From: JANMCE01 sp963791625
GTDB lineage: Bacteria; Actinomycetota; Acidimicrobiia; Acidimicrobiales; Ilumatobacteraceae
Assembly: GCA_963791625.1 (NCBI GenBank)
Contig: CAWBTA010000009.1
Location: 30,827-94,826, forward strand
Direction: 5' to 3'
Length of the DNA stretch: 64,000 bases
Each line of letters starts with the position of its first letter. Within the stretch, counting starts at the first letter, position 1. A program made the position numbers and the translations under genes. Of the stretch, positions 28,790-37,665 are shown piece by piece. The notes beneath the pieces were generated by a model. The model did not search any database and was not told the DNA's origin. It was given only the letters and a program-made list of their open reading frames with translations.

Positions 28790-30213
28790 ATGACGTTTGC
28801 TGACCTTGTCCGTGCCCGTGCCGCCGAGGTTTGGGAGCAGTCGATCACACCAACGCTGTACGACTACATCGCAATTCCAAACGTGTCCGAGGCGTTCGAC
28901 GCCGACTGGAAAGCCCACGGCTATATGGACGCGGCGGTCACGCTGATCACCGACTGGTGCCGGGCCCGACCGATCCCTGGCCTTACCGTCGAGGTTGTCC
29001 AACTCGACGGACGCAGCCCACTCATCCTCATGGAAATACCGCCCACCGGTGGAGCCAGCGCCCAGGACACCGTGCTGCTGTACGGCCATCTCGACAAACA
29101 ACCGGAGATGAGCGGATGGCGCGACGGTCTCGGCCCCTGGACACCCGTGCGAGAAGGTGACCGCCTCTACGGCCGCGGCGGCGCGGATGACGGGTACGCC
29201 GCGTTTGCTTCCCTTACCGCCATCGAGGCCGTGCACGCGGCAGGCGGGGCGCACACCCGCTGCATCGTGATGATTGAGGCCAGCGAGGAATCGGGCAGCC
29301 CCGACCTACCCGCCTATGTCGAACATCTGCTTCACCGCATCGGAACACCGAGCCTGGTGGTGTGCCTCGACTCTGGCTGCGCCAACTACGACCGCATGTG
29401 GGTCACCACCAGTCTGCGCGGTCTGGTGGGATTTACGCTTACCGTCGACGTGCTCGATGAAGGCGTGCACTCGGGTGACGCCAGCGGCATCGTGCCGTCA
29501 AGCTTCCGCATTCTGCCGCGAGCTGCTCGACCGGATCGAAGATGCCACGAGTGGTCGAGTGCTCGTGCCCGAGATGCACGTCGACATCCCCGCCGATCGC
29601 GCCGCTCAGGCTGCGGCCACCGCGCAGGCACTGGGATACCCGGCGAGCAACGACTTCCACCTTCACGGCAGTACCCAGCCGATGGTTGCAGATGCAACAG
29701 AGCAGTTACTCAACCGCACGTGGCGGCCAACGTTGTCGTACATCGGCGCCGGCGGTTTCCCTCCGCCTGATCGCGAGGGCAACGTGCTGCGTCCGTCTAC
29801 GTCGCTCACGCTTTCGTTCCGACTCCCTCCTACCTGCGACACCGCGTGCCGCCATGGACGCGGTCACCAAGACGCTGCTCGCCCATCCGCCGTCGAATGC
29901 CACCGTGACGATCAACGGGCGAGAAGCCGCCACCGGTTGGAACGCGCCAGAGTTCGCGCCCTGGCTCCTGTCCAGCTTGGATGCGGCATCCACCGAGACG
30001 TTCGGTTTGCCGACCCTGACCGAAGGCGAGGGCGGCAGCATTCCGTTCATGGGCATGCTGGGCGACAAGTTCCCGCACGCGCAGTTCGTGATCACCGGCG
30101 TGCTCGGCCCCGAAAGCAATGCCCACGGACCCAACGAGTACCTCCACCTGCCGACGGCCGAGCGCATCACGGCCGCGCTGGCCATCGTGCTCAACGATCA
30201 CGCCAAGCGATAG
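28790..30213 (+). CDS. M20-family metallopeptidase; two frameshifts
   Basis: Zinc-dependent M20/M28-type dipeptidase or amidohydrolase, cytoplasmic. Metal-site motifs are LLYGHLDKQPE, RGGADDGYAAF and MIEASEESGS, and the lid domain has LDEGVHSGDASG. The product is spread over three frames. Removing one C at 29516-29517 gives SSFRILRELLDRIED, and removing one base near 29847 gives PPTCDTAAAMDAVTK. The final part has PFMGMLGDKFPHAQF and VLGPESNAHGPNEYLHL with the last metal-binding His. The restored length is ~474 residues, normal for the family. ATG 28790 has TAGCAT 7 nt upstream. Two apparent insertions in one gene point to sequence error, though true decay cannot be excluded. Confidence 0.8.
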
Positions 30214-30216
30214 ACG

Positions 30217-31446
30217 GTGTTCCGTCTACTGCGACGAAATCGAGATTTCCGCGCCCTGTTCATTGGCGAAGTCGTTTCCCTCGGCGGGGACTGGTTCGCG
30301 ACCGTCGCCATCGTGGGTGTGCTGAGCGACGCCACCAACGGTTCGGCCCTGGCCATCGCCGGTATCTTCGTCGCCCAAATGCTGCCGTCATTCCTGCTTT
30401 CGCCGTTCGCAGGGCCGGTGGCCGACCGGTTTGACCGTCGGGCTGTCATGGTGGTGACTTCGCTGGTCGCCAGCGTCGCGGCCCTTGGGTTCCTGTTCGT
30501 CAAACCGGGCCACATCTGGGTGGCCTACGTGTCGCAGCTCATCATCTCAAGCCTGGCCGCGTTCTTCGCTCCCGCCGCGGGCGCGGCGCTGCCGAACCTC
30601 GTCGATGCTTCTGATCTCCCCGACGCCATCCGAGCCACAAGCTCGCTGTGGGGCATCATGCTGGCCGTCGGTTCGGCGGCGGGCGCATTGTTCAACCACC
30701 TCTTCGGTCGCAACGCGTCATTCGTTGCCAACGCCGCCAGCTTCGTCATGGCGGGTGTCGTGATGTGGACGATTCGACGTTCGACGAACGCCGCGAGCGG
30801 CTCGGTACGACCGCGGGTCCACCCGATCAAAGACAGTCACGAAGCCATTGCATATGCCCGCCGCGACCCGACGCTTCTCGCTCTGATTTTCGCCAAGGGC
30901 GGCGTCGGCCTATCGGGTGGCGTGGTCGCACTGCTCACAACGCTGTCGGTTGAGCGATTCCATGCCGGTGACACGGGCGTCGGCATTCTGATGGCTGCCC
31001 GCGGCGTTGGTGTCGTTGTCGGCCCGCTCTTGGCAAAGCGCTACACCTCCAACGGCATTCCTACCGTGTTAAAGGTCTGTGGCCTGTCCTGTGTTGTCTA
31101 CGGCGCCGCTTACGTTGGGGTTGCGATGGCACCGGTTATAGGTCTGGCCGCTCTCGGCACCATGATCGCCCATCTCGGCGGCGGCAATCAGTGGTCGCTC
31201 TCGGTGTACGGCATTCAGGCCCGGTCATCCGATGAGTTCCGCGGCAGGGTGCTGGCCGCCGACATGGCCATCGTGATGCTGGCCTCGACCGTCAGCTACT
31301 TCGCAGCCGCGTTCCTGCAGCGAACACTCGGTACCGGCAAAGCCATGGCCATACTGGGCGCGCTGGCCGTGGCGTGGGGTCTGTTGTACCTCCGCCTCAC
31401 CCGGACCCTGCGCGAGGAAAACGTCCTCCAAACGCAGCCGGCCTAG
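30217..31446 (+). CDS. MFS transporter, EntS/MefA-like
   Basis: A 409-residue major facilitator protein with ~12 membrane helices, close in pattern to the MFS_3 group of exporters (enterobactin exporter EntS, macrolide efflux). NRDFRALFIGEVVSLGGDW at the N-terminus and the loop PVADRFDRRAVMV between helices 2 and 3 are typical. The GTG start is 3 nt after the M20 stop, so the two are probably co-transcribed. Drug or metabolite export is likely, but the substrate is unknown. Confidence 0.85.
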   Translation: MFRLLRRNRDFRALFIGEVVSLGGDWFATVAIVGVLSDATNGSALAIAGIFVAQMLPSFLLSPFAGPVADRFDRRAVMVVTSLVASVAALGFLFVKPGHIWVAYVSQLIISSLAAFFAPAAGAALPNLVDASDLPDAIRATSSLWGIMLAVGSAAGALFNHLFGRNASFVANAASFVMAGVVMWTIRRSTNAASGSVRPRVHPIKDSHEAIAYARRDPTLLALIFAKGGVGLSGGVVALLTTLSVERFHAGDTGVGILMAARGVGVVVGPLLAKRYTSNGIPTVLKVCGLSCVVYGAAYVGVAMAPVIGLAALGTMIAHLGGGNQWSLSVYGIQARSSDEFRGRVLAADMAIVMLASTVSYFAAAFLQRTLGTGKAMAILGALAVAWGLLYLRLTRTLREENVLQTQPA

Positions 31447-31451
31447 ACGCC

Positions 31452-32189
31452 TCAGCCCTCGGGTGTGGGGACGGCCGTTGCGTCGAGCACCTGAAGATGG
31501 TTGGACAGGACGTCACTGTTCGGAATGAAGACGATCGAGCCGTCTTCCAACTGCATCTCCATGCTGGCCGGACGCACCGCAACGATGCGGCCGGTTCGAC
31601 CGGCGGTCTTGACCGTCCAGCCCGGATGCACCACGCCACGCAGATAGCGGCCGGCAGCGATGTGACGAGAGATGTCCCGCCCGCCGAACCCAACCAGCAG
31701 GGCCGCGGAAAGCGAAATGCACGCCAGCATGGCCGCGAGAACCAGGTTGACCACCGCGGTGTCGATGCCCAGTTGAGCGACACCGATCAGCGCCGCGAAG
31801 GCCATCACAACAGCTGCGATCATGCGCTCGAGACCGGGCTTGCGTTGCCCGGTTGCCTTCAAGATGCCACGGCCCACCGTCATGCCGAGCAACGTGCCCG
31901 CCACCTTGCCGGCGATGACCATCACGCCGGCCACCACGACCTTCGGGACATAGGCGATGATGCTGCTTGGAATGTTGTCGAGTGAGCCGGGGCTGGACTG
32001 AGCCAGCGCGAACAGGACACCGGCCACGACGAACAGCCAGAACACAAAGCTGGCAATAGCCGGCGCCACTTCCTTGATGGCGTCGGGCTGGTTTGGCCTG
32101 GTGAGGTACTTCTTCAACAGCGGGGCCAAGATCGAACCCAGGATGAAGCAAACCGCTATAACCGCAGCCGCGATTATCAATGACTTCAT
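31452..32189 (-). CDS. MscS-like mechanosensitive channel family protein
   Basis: A 245-residue membrane protein: an N-terminal helix with a short basic loop (LLKKYLTRPNQPD), three more helices, a Gly/Ala-rich helix (AAMLACISLSAALLVGFGGRD) resembling the pore helix, and a beta domain (GRTGRIVAVRPASMEMQLEDG, IPNSDVLSN) typical of MscS. Short for a full MscS channel but comparable to the small-conductance family found in actinobacteria. It is the third gene after an ECF sigma factor and its partner, with no gap (ATG 32189 abuts the preceding stop at 32190). Regulation by envelope or osmotic stress is therefore plausible. Confidence 0.8.
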   Translation of the reverse strand: MKSLIIAAAVIAVCFILGSILAPLLKKYLTRPNQPDAIKEVAPAIASFVFWLFVVAGVLFALAQSSPGSLDNIPSSIIAYVPKVVVAGVMVIAGKVAGTLLGMTVGRGILKATGQRKPGLERMIAAVVMAFAALIGVAQLGIDTAVVNLVLAAMLACISLSAALLVGFGGRDISRHIAAGRYLRGVVHPGWTVKTAGRTGRIVAVRPASMEMQLEDGSIVFIPNSDVLSNHLQVLDATAVPTPEG

Positions 32190-32513
32190 TTATTCTGCTC
32201 CCTGAATTCGTTTTGGATCGACAAGCACTGACGCGGTCCGCCACGGCAAGGTCAACATGTCGAGCAGCAGCGCCGGCGTCTCTCCCGCCTTGGGCGACGG
32301 GGTGACGGCCCGCAGCATGCGCTCGCGGAAGTCTTCGGTTGGGGCGAGGGCCTCTTCGAGGTGCGTACCCATGGACGGGCTGAACTCGGTGAGCTCATCG
32401 AGACGAGCGGCTGCCTCAGGATGCTTTTCGATGTAACGCTCAAGCCGCGCGGGAGCATCATCGAGCCACTTGAGCAGGTCAGCATCGGTTGCTTTGCGAA
32501 ACGGGACGCTCAT
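32190..32513 (-). CDS. Putative sigma-factor partner protein
   Basis: A 107-residue protein immediately downstream of the ECF sigma gene. ATG 32513 overlaps the sigma stop by 4 nt (ATGA), a typical coupling of sigma and anti-sigma genes. The sequence is mostly helical (LLKWLDDAPARLERYIEKHP, then a Leu-rich C-terminal region) without the zinc-binding H-C-C motif of ZAS anti-sigma factors and without a membrane segment. An anti-sigma role is inferred from position only. Confidence 0.6.
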   Translation of the reverse strand: MSVPFRKATDADLLKWLDDAPARLERYIEKHPEAAARLDELTEFSPSMGTHLEEALAPTEDFRERMLRAVTPSPKAGETPALLLDMLTLPWRTASVLVDPKRIQGAE

Positions 32514-33046
32514 CGCCATTCCTTCAATCGTTCCGACAGCGTACGCCGTGCCCGGAACAACCGCGTCTTTACCGTCGGCAACGGCAGACCGAGCACCTCG
32601 GCAATTTCCTCGTAACTCATGCGTTCGATCTCGCGAAGCACGACAATGGATCGGCTCACGCTGTCGAGCGAGTCGAGCGCAAGCCAGAGGCCATCCACGG
32701 CGGCACGGCCGGCGACGGTGCGTTCGGTATCGATCTGTCCGACAGCCTGCTCGGTTTCGCCCATCACCATCGGGTCACGGGCTTCTTCTCGGCGACGACG
32801 CAGCGACGACACCGCACAGTTGTGCGTGATGCGCAGCACCCAGTTCTTCAGTGGCGCGTCGCCCCGATAGTCGCCAATGTGTTGCCACGCCCGAAGTAAC
32901 GCTTCCTGCACCACATCTTCAGCCATCGTCCGTTCACCCACGATCGACTGCGCAACCCGGTACATGGCCGGACCGAACTCGGCGACGAGATCCTCGATAG
33001 GAACCGCGGCAAATTGACCCGGCGGATCGGCGACCGCCGCGCTCAC
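32510..33046 (-). CDS. ECF RNA polymerase sigma factor
   Basis: A 178-residue sigma-70-family protein with only regions 2 and 4. Region 2: VAEFGPAMYRVAQSIVG, then MAEDVVQEALLRAWQHIGDYR and WVLRITHNCAVSSLRRRREE. Region 4: LDSLDSVSRSIVVLREIERMSYEEIAEVLGLP with TVKTRLFRARRTL as recognition helix. It is the first gene of a sigma / partner / MscS-like operon. The start is GTG 33046; no strong Shine-Dalgarno is visible. The inducing signal is unknown. Confidence 0.9.
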   Translation of the reverse strand: MSAAVADPPGQFAAVPIEDLVAEFGPAMYRVAQSIVGERTMAEDVVQEALLRAWQHIGDYRGDAPLKNWVLRITHNCAVSSLRRRREEARDPMVMGETEQAVGQIDTERTVAGRAAVDGLWLALDSLDSVSRSIVVLREIERMSYEEIAEVLGLPLPTVKTRLFRARRTLSERLKEWR

Positions 33047-33292
33047 CAGACGCCCCGATCAGAGGGCGCGTCACAAGAGGCACTCCAGTCGCGGACCGCG
33101 TCGAGGACAATTCGGAGGAAGAATGGAGGCATTGCGGCGAATTCCGGTTCGAAAGGCTGTGAGGCTCGATACGGGACGGATGCGAACGATAGTCGGCCAG
33201 GCTCGGTTCCCAAAGCAGTTGAATGGGCACTAAGCCATCGCTACGCCGCAGGATTACGTAACCACCCCGGTTTTCCACGTACCGTGAGCCCC

Positions 33293-34897
33293 ATGAGCGG
33301 ATGGAATTTCGCAGATGTCTGGGAAAATCACGCTGATCGATTTCCGGACGCGCCCGCCCAGGTGTGGGGCGAACAGCGGACCACTTGGCATCAGTTTGAT
33401 CGGCGAGCCGACGGTCTGGCCCGCTCGCTGCTGGCCGCAGGTGTCGTCGAGCAGGACAAGGTTGCGCTCTACCTGCACAACCGACCCGAGTACCTCGAGG
33501 CGACTTTTGCGACCTTCAAGGCAGGGCTGGCGCCGGTCAACACCAACTACCGCTACGGCATCGAAGAACTGGCCTACCTCTGGGACAACGCTGATGCCGT
33601 TGCCGTTGTGTTCGAAGGCTGTTTCACCGACCGAGTTGAGGCCGTGCGTCAACGCTTGCCCAAGTTGCGCACCTTCTTTCACGTCGCCGACGGCTCAGGC
33701 CCCTGCCCTGACTGGGCAGTGTCGTACGAGCACGCAGCCGCGTCCGCCGCCGGACGCACGGTCGCACCCTGGGGTCGCAGCCGTGACCATCTCTTCATCC
33801 TCTACACCGGTGGCACGACGGGCATGCCCAAAGGCGTCATGTGGCGCCAGGAGGATCTGCTCCTCGCTCTTGATGGCTCGAACCGCAACCCGTTGCCCGC
33901 CGAGGTCGACTGGGAGGCACTGGCACAGCGGGTGACCAAACCCGGACCCACCAACCTGCCTGCGGCGCCGCTGATGCATGGCACCGGCGGCCACAACGCG
34001 TTCAGCAACCTTTTGCTGGCCGGCTGCATCGTCACCACCACCGGGCGCAGCTTCGACGTGATCGAACTCCTCGAAACCATCGCCCGCGAGCACGTGAAGT
34101 CGATCTCCATCGTGGGTGACGCCTTCGCCGGTCCCATCCTGCGTGCCCTCGACGCCGAACCGAATCGTTTCGACATCAGCTCGCTGCGGGTCATCGTGTC
34201 CTCAGGCGTGATGTGGAGCGCGGAGAACAAAGCGGGGCTGCTGCGCCACAATCCGCGCCTCATCATGGTGGACGCCCTTGGCTCGTCCGAAGCAATCAGT
34301 ATGGCCACCAGCACCACCACGGCCGATACCAGCGAAAGCACTGCGACGTTCAAACCCGGCAGCAAGACCGTGGTGTTGAGCGAGGACGGTCGCATCATTT
34401 CGCCCGGCACCGGCGAGCGTGGGCGACTGGCCCAGCCCGGTCGTCTCCCGATTGGTTACTACAAGGATGAGACCAAGTCGGCGGCCACCTTCCAGACCGT
34501 GAACGGTGTGCGCTATTCCATTCCGGGCGATTGGGCTGAGGTGGATGCCGATGGCACGATCCGCCTGCTCGGACGCGGGAGCCAGTGCATCAACACCGGC
34601 GGCGAGAAGGTCTACCCCGAGGAGGTGGAGGAGGCGCTCAAGCTCCATCCATCCGTCGCCGATGCCGCCGTGGTCGGTCTACCCGACGAACGATTCGGCC
34701 AGGCCATCTGCGCGCTCGTGGAGGCATCCAACCCGGCGGAAGGCATCGACCCGGCCGAACTGATCGCCCATGTGAAGGCCAAGTTGTCCGCCTTCAAGGC
34801 TCCCAAGCGCATTGTTTTGGTCGCAAAGATCGGCCGGGCCGCCAATGGCAAGCTCGACTACCGCGCCCTCACAGAGTTAGCTGAGAATTCTCTGTGA
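33293..34897 (+). CDS. Acyl-CoA synthetase (AMP-binding family)
   Basis: ANL-superfamily adenylate-forming enzyme that activates a carboxylic acid to its CoA thioester. Conserved cores: LYTGGTTGMPKGVMW (P-loop), GSSEA, GDWAEVDADGTIRLLGRGSQCINTGGEKVYPEEVEE, and the catalytic C-terminal Lys in ANGKLDYRAL. The 534 residues and the MWRQEDL stretch resemble the actinobacterial FadD/steroid side-chain acyl-CoA synthetases, but the substrate is unknown. ATG 33293 is chosen over the longer frame to 33014 because TACCGT lies 7 nt upstream and homology starts at MSGWNFADVWE. The 246 bp before it show nothing else that I recognise. Confidence 0.88.
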   Translation: MSGWNFADVWENHADRFPDAPAQVWGEQRTTWHQFDRRADGLARSLLAAGVVEQDKVALYLHNRPEYLEATFATFKAGLAPVNTNYRYGIEELAYLWDNADAVAVVFEGCFTDRVEAVRQRLPKLRTFFHVADGSGPCPDWAVSYEHAAASAAGRTVAPWGRSRDHLFILYTGGTTGMPKGVMWRQEDLLLALDGSNRNPLPAEVDWEALAQRVTKPGPTNLPAAPLMHGTGGHNAFSNLLLAGCIVTTTGRSFDVIELLETIAREHVKSISIVGDAFAGPILRALDAEPNRFDISSLRVIVSSGVMWSAENKAGLLRHNPRLIMVDALGSSEAISMATSTTTADTSESTATFKPGSKTVVLSEDGRIISPGTGERGRLAQPGRLPIGYYKDETKSAATFQTVNGVRYSIPGDWAEVDADGTIRLLGRGSQCINTGGEKVYPEEVEEALKLHPSVADAAVVGLPDERFGQAICALVEASNPAEGIDPAELIAHVKAKLSAFKAPKRIVLVAKIGRAANGKLDYRALTELAENSL

Positions 34898-34984
34898 ATG
34901 TTGATGGCGGGGAATGCGTTGCCTAACGAGGTAGGTTGACGCCCGAGAGCACCTTTCCGACAACGCTCCCAGGAGTATCACCCC

Positions 34985-35779
34985 ATGCCCAATCCCGTTC
35001 TCAACGACAAGGCCTTCCGCGAAGCCTCCGGCGCCGGCTGGGCCGCCCCCGATAGTGCCACGCAATACATCCCAGGCATCACCGACGGCCCGTCGTCCCC
35101 CATGGCGTCCGCCGGTCGCATGACCATGTCCGGCACCATGACCGCCACCGGCGTGCTGTTTGCCCTTCTGCTCGCCGCCTCCGTCTTCGGCTGGAACGCG
35201 GTCAAGACCGGCGACCCCTTCCCAGCATGGATGCTCGGGGCGATTCTCGGCGGGTTCGTGCTCAGCATGGTGCTTCGCTTCAAGCCGAAGATGGCCATGG
35301 TCATCGCCCCGATCTATGCCCTTATCGAAGGGGTCGTGGTCGGCGGAATTTCCAAGTACTACAACGAGGCCTACAAGGGCATCGTGTTCCAGGCCGTCGG
35401 CGCCACGCTTGGTGTGTTCGCCATCATGCTCACCCTCTTCGCCACCCGCATTATCAAGGTCACCGACCGCATGCGTCGAGTCGTCGGTGCCGCAACGGCC
35501 GGGCTGATGTTGTTCTACCTCGTCTCGATCGTGCTGCATTTCTTCAAGGTCGACGTACCCCTGATCAACTCGGCGTCGGGCTTCGGCATCCTGTTCAGCG
35601 TGCTGGCAGCAGGTCTTGCGGCATGGCACCTCACGCTTGACTTCGACAACATCGAGAAGTGGACCAAGGCCGGGTCACCCAAGTACATGGAGTGGTACGC
35701 AGGCTTTGGCCTCATGGTTACGGTGGTCTGGCTCTACCTCGAGCTGCTCCGGTTGCTGTCCAAACTGAACCGTCGCTAA
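34985..35779 (+). CDS. Bax inhibitor-1/YccA family membrane protein
   Basis: A 264-residue protein with a soluble N-terminus (~45 residues) and about seven membrane helices, matching the actinobacterial Bax1-I/YccA-like group. Typical are the APIYALIEGVVVGGISKYYN segment and the closing LDFDNIEKWTKAGSPKYMEWYAGFGLM. Members may form calcium-leak channels or interact with FtsH, but no role is shown for this subgroup. ATG 34985 has an AGGAG Shine-Dalgarno ~9 nt upstream. A long hairpin follows the stop. Confidence 0.85.
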   Translation: MPNPVLNDKAFREASGAGWAAPDSATQYIPGITDGPSSPMASAGRMTMSGTMTATGVLFALLLAASVFGWNAVKTGDPFPAWMLGAILGGFVLSMVLRFKPKMAMVIAPIYALIEGVVVGGISKYYNEAYKGIVFQAVGATLGVFAIMLTLFATRIIKVTDRMRRVVGAATAGLMLFYLVSIVLHFFKVDVPLINSASGFGILFSVLAAGLAAWHLTLDFDNIEKWTKAGSPKYMEWYAGFGLMVTVVWLYLELLRLLSKLNRR

Positions 35780-35789
35780 TCGCCTCGCA

Positions 35790-35833
35790 AACGCCCGGGT
35801 TTCGGCCGCTTCTGGCGGTCGAACCCGGGCGTT
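35790..35833 (+). terminator. Long hairpin terminator
   Basis: Arms AACGCCCGGGTTTCG and CGAACCCGGGCGTT pair to form a long stem that extends through GCCGC/GCGG with a mismatch and closes on a TTCT loop. It lies 11 bp after the Bax-inhibitor gene. Confidence 0.75.
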
Positions 35834-35935
35834 AACCGTTTTCGACCCGTCTCGTTGACGAACTGAGAGACAACCTGCACAAAACAGCACTGTTCTTACC
35901 TCAGTTCTGTGGAGAGCACGCCGATCATTGAGGAC

Positions 35936-37132
35936 ATGTCCCGTAGGACCATCCTCACCATCTCATCCCTCGTTGCCACCGCCACCATGGCTGCAGCGCC
36001 CGCCCTCGCCGCCGACACTCCCGCGCCTGCTGCCGAAACCCAGGCACCGTCCTCGGTTGCGGCCGCTCCTGCGTCGTCGGCTGCGCCCGCGCCGAGTTCG
36101 TCGGCTGCCGCTCCGTCGTCGGAGGTAGCGGTGTCGAGCACCGTGGTCGCCAACGATTCGTCGGCTCCGACGAGTGCGGCTGACACCGGATCGTCCACCA
36201 GCATCGCGGGCACCGCCTCATCGATTGCCGACAGTTCGACTTCCGTTGCTGCTGGCGCGCCCTCGACGACCAGCATCGCCGGAACCGGTTCGTCCACGAC
36301 CACCACAACCGCAGTTGCGGCCAAGGCAGGCGCCGGCCCAGCCACGACCGCTTCCAAGATTGCCTCAGCTGGCGCAGCCAACACCACCACGACCTCGGTC
36401 GACCCGGCTGCTGCCGTCAACAAGTCGCTGTTCGAAGCGCCCGTCGGCGGATGGCCGATCCGCCCGATCGTGTTCCCGACGCTCGGAGCTAGCAGCTATT
36501 ACGACGGCTGGGGTGACTACCGCGGTGATATCGCGACCCACTTCCACATCGGCGTCGACATCCTCGGCTCCAAGCTGCAGCCATTGGTCGCGGCTACCAA
36601 CGGTCAGATCAGCCACATCGTGCAAAACCACGTCACCGCCGGTTGGGGTTTGGTCATCACCGATGACGAAGGTTGGGACTACCGCTACTACCACATGAAC
36701 AACGACACGCCGGGCACCGACGATGCGTCCAACCCGACCCGTTGGCGTTTCGCACCCGGCATCGCCGAGGGCAGCCGAGTGGTTGCCGGTCAGCTCATTG
36801 GGTACATGGGTGACAGCGGTGACTCCGAAGCAACCACCCACGTCCACTTCGAAGTCCACCGCCCCGACGGCACGCCCGTCAACCCATTCCCGAGCGTGCG
36901 AGCTGCTGAGAAGGGCACCCGCTGCAACCCGGTGAAGGGTCTGGGCGACATGCCCAACTTCGTACCCCCAACCGATGCCGACGCCGAAATCGTCAGCACC
37001 GACGCGTACTCCGGTATCGGCAGTTTCACGCTGTCGGCCAACGGCACGGTGTTCCGTGTGGGCACCGCCCGCCAGATCGGCGACCCACGCTTCAGTCAGG
37101 TCGACGGCCCCTGCAACGAGCCCGGCAAGTAA
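35936..37132 (+). CDS. Secreted M23-family peptidase
   Basis: A 398-residue exported protein. The signal peptide (residues ~1-26, ending PALAAD) is followed by ~125 residues of Ala/Ser/Thr low-complexity linker with repeated SSTSIAG-type motifs. An M23 LytM-like domain comes next: THFHIGVDILG gives the first zinc-binding His and Asp, and HVHFEVHRPDG the second His pair. Such enzymes cut peptidoglycan cross-links or act as regulators when inactive; here the zinc ligands appear complete. ATG 35936 follows GAGG by 2 nt; the alternative GTG at 35909 is less likely. A T-rich terminator follows. Confidence 0.85.
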   Translation: MSRRTILTISSLVATATMAAAPALAADTPAPAAETQAPSSVAAAPASSAAPAPSSSAAAPSSEVAVSSTVVANDSSAPTSAADTGSSTSIAGTASSIADSSTSVAAGAPSTTSIAGTGSSTTTTTAVAAKAGAGPATTASKIASAGAANTTTTSVDPAAAVNKSLFEAPVGGWPIRPIVFPTLGASSYYDGWGDYRGDIATHFHIGVDILGSKLQPLVAATNGQISHIVQNHVTAGWGLVITDDEGWDYRYYHMNNDTPGTDDASNPTRWRFAPGIAEGSRVVAGQLIGYMGDSGDSEATTHVHFEVHRPDGTPVNPFPSVRAAEKGTRCNPVKGLGDMPNFVPPTDADAEIVSTDAYSGIGSFTLSANGTVFRVGTARQIGDPRFSQVDGPCNEPGK

Positions 37133-37148
37133 GACCTCCCCCACCGGC

Positions 37149-37187
37149 AAGGGCCTCTCGCTTCGGCGAGGGGCCTTTGTTGTTTTT
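37149..37187 (+). terminator. Rho-independent terminator
   Basis: Stem AAGGGCCTCTCGC with GCGAGGGGCCTT, loop TTCG, followed by a T-rich tail (TTTGTTGTTTTT). It ends the M23 peptidase transcript. Confidence 0.9.
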
Positions 37188-37206
37188 GAGACTCAGTCGT
37201 TTCGGC

Positions 37207-37593
37207 TCAGTGACTGACCTGGCCGCCGACATGGCTGACGAGCCGCCAGCGGCCATCGGACAGCACGAACATGTTCATGGCGGCAACCGTGGCACCGGAC
37301 GCCTCGTTGAGCACATTTTCATCGCAGGTCACCCAGGCGACATCGCCTTCCACCTCGACGACCTCGTTGGTGATGATGAACTGGTTGTGACCACCATTGG
37401 TGAGCAGCGTGAACCAGGCGGCGGCCACCTGCTGCCATCCACGCAGCATCGGCCAGCCCGGGTGCACGCACGTGGCCCGCTCGGTGTGCTCCCACAGGCC
37501 GTTCATGGTGTCGAGGTCGTTCTCCTCGAAGGCCTGGTAGAAGGCCATGTTGGCGGCCCGCACCGCTTCGCGATCGAGAAGATGACCAGCCAT
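37207..37593 (-). CDS. SnoaL-like (NTF2 superfamily) protein
   Basis: A 128-residue protein of the SnoaL_3/DUF4440 group: helix ANMAFYQAFEENDLDTMNGLW, the conserved HPGWPMLRGWQQV, then beta strands WVTCDEN and VLSDGRWRLVSHVGG. These small cone-fold proteins bind or transform varied ligands, and function cannot be assigned. ATG 37593 has TAAGGT 7 nt upstream, fitting a leaderless start, and is divergent from the RecB-like gene, whose damage-type promoter lies 43 bp away. Confidence 0.8.
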   Translation of the reverse strand: MAGHLLDREAVRAANMAFYQAFEENDLDTMNGLWEHTERATCVHPGWPMLRGWQQVAAAWFTLLTNGGHNQFIITNEVVEVEGDVAWVTCDENVLNEASGATVAAMNMFVLSDGRWRLVSHVGGQVSH

Positions 37594-37635
37594 GGATCCG
37601 ACCTTAGCTGAGAACGGCTGCCAATGAACCTAACC

Positions 37636-37658
37636 TTGACACACCCCTCGCGTACGAT
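37636..37658 (+). promoter_or_regulatory. PafBC-like damage promoter, site D
   Basis: TTGAC (37636-37640), 12 nt ACACCCCTCGCG, TACGAT (37653-37658), then 7 nt to ATG 37666. It fits the shared motif and decides the start of the RecB-like gene. Confidence 0.6.
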
Positions 37659-37665
37659 GATGTCC

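Noticed and set aside
33014..33292. N-terminal extension of the acyl-CoA synthetase
   Set aside because: No homology, Arg/Ser-rich shadow text, and a clear promoter hexamer 7 nt before ATG 33293.
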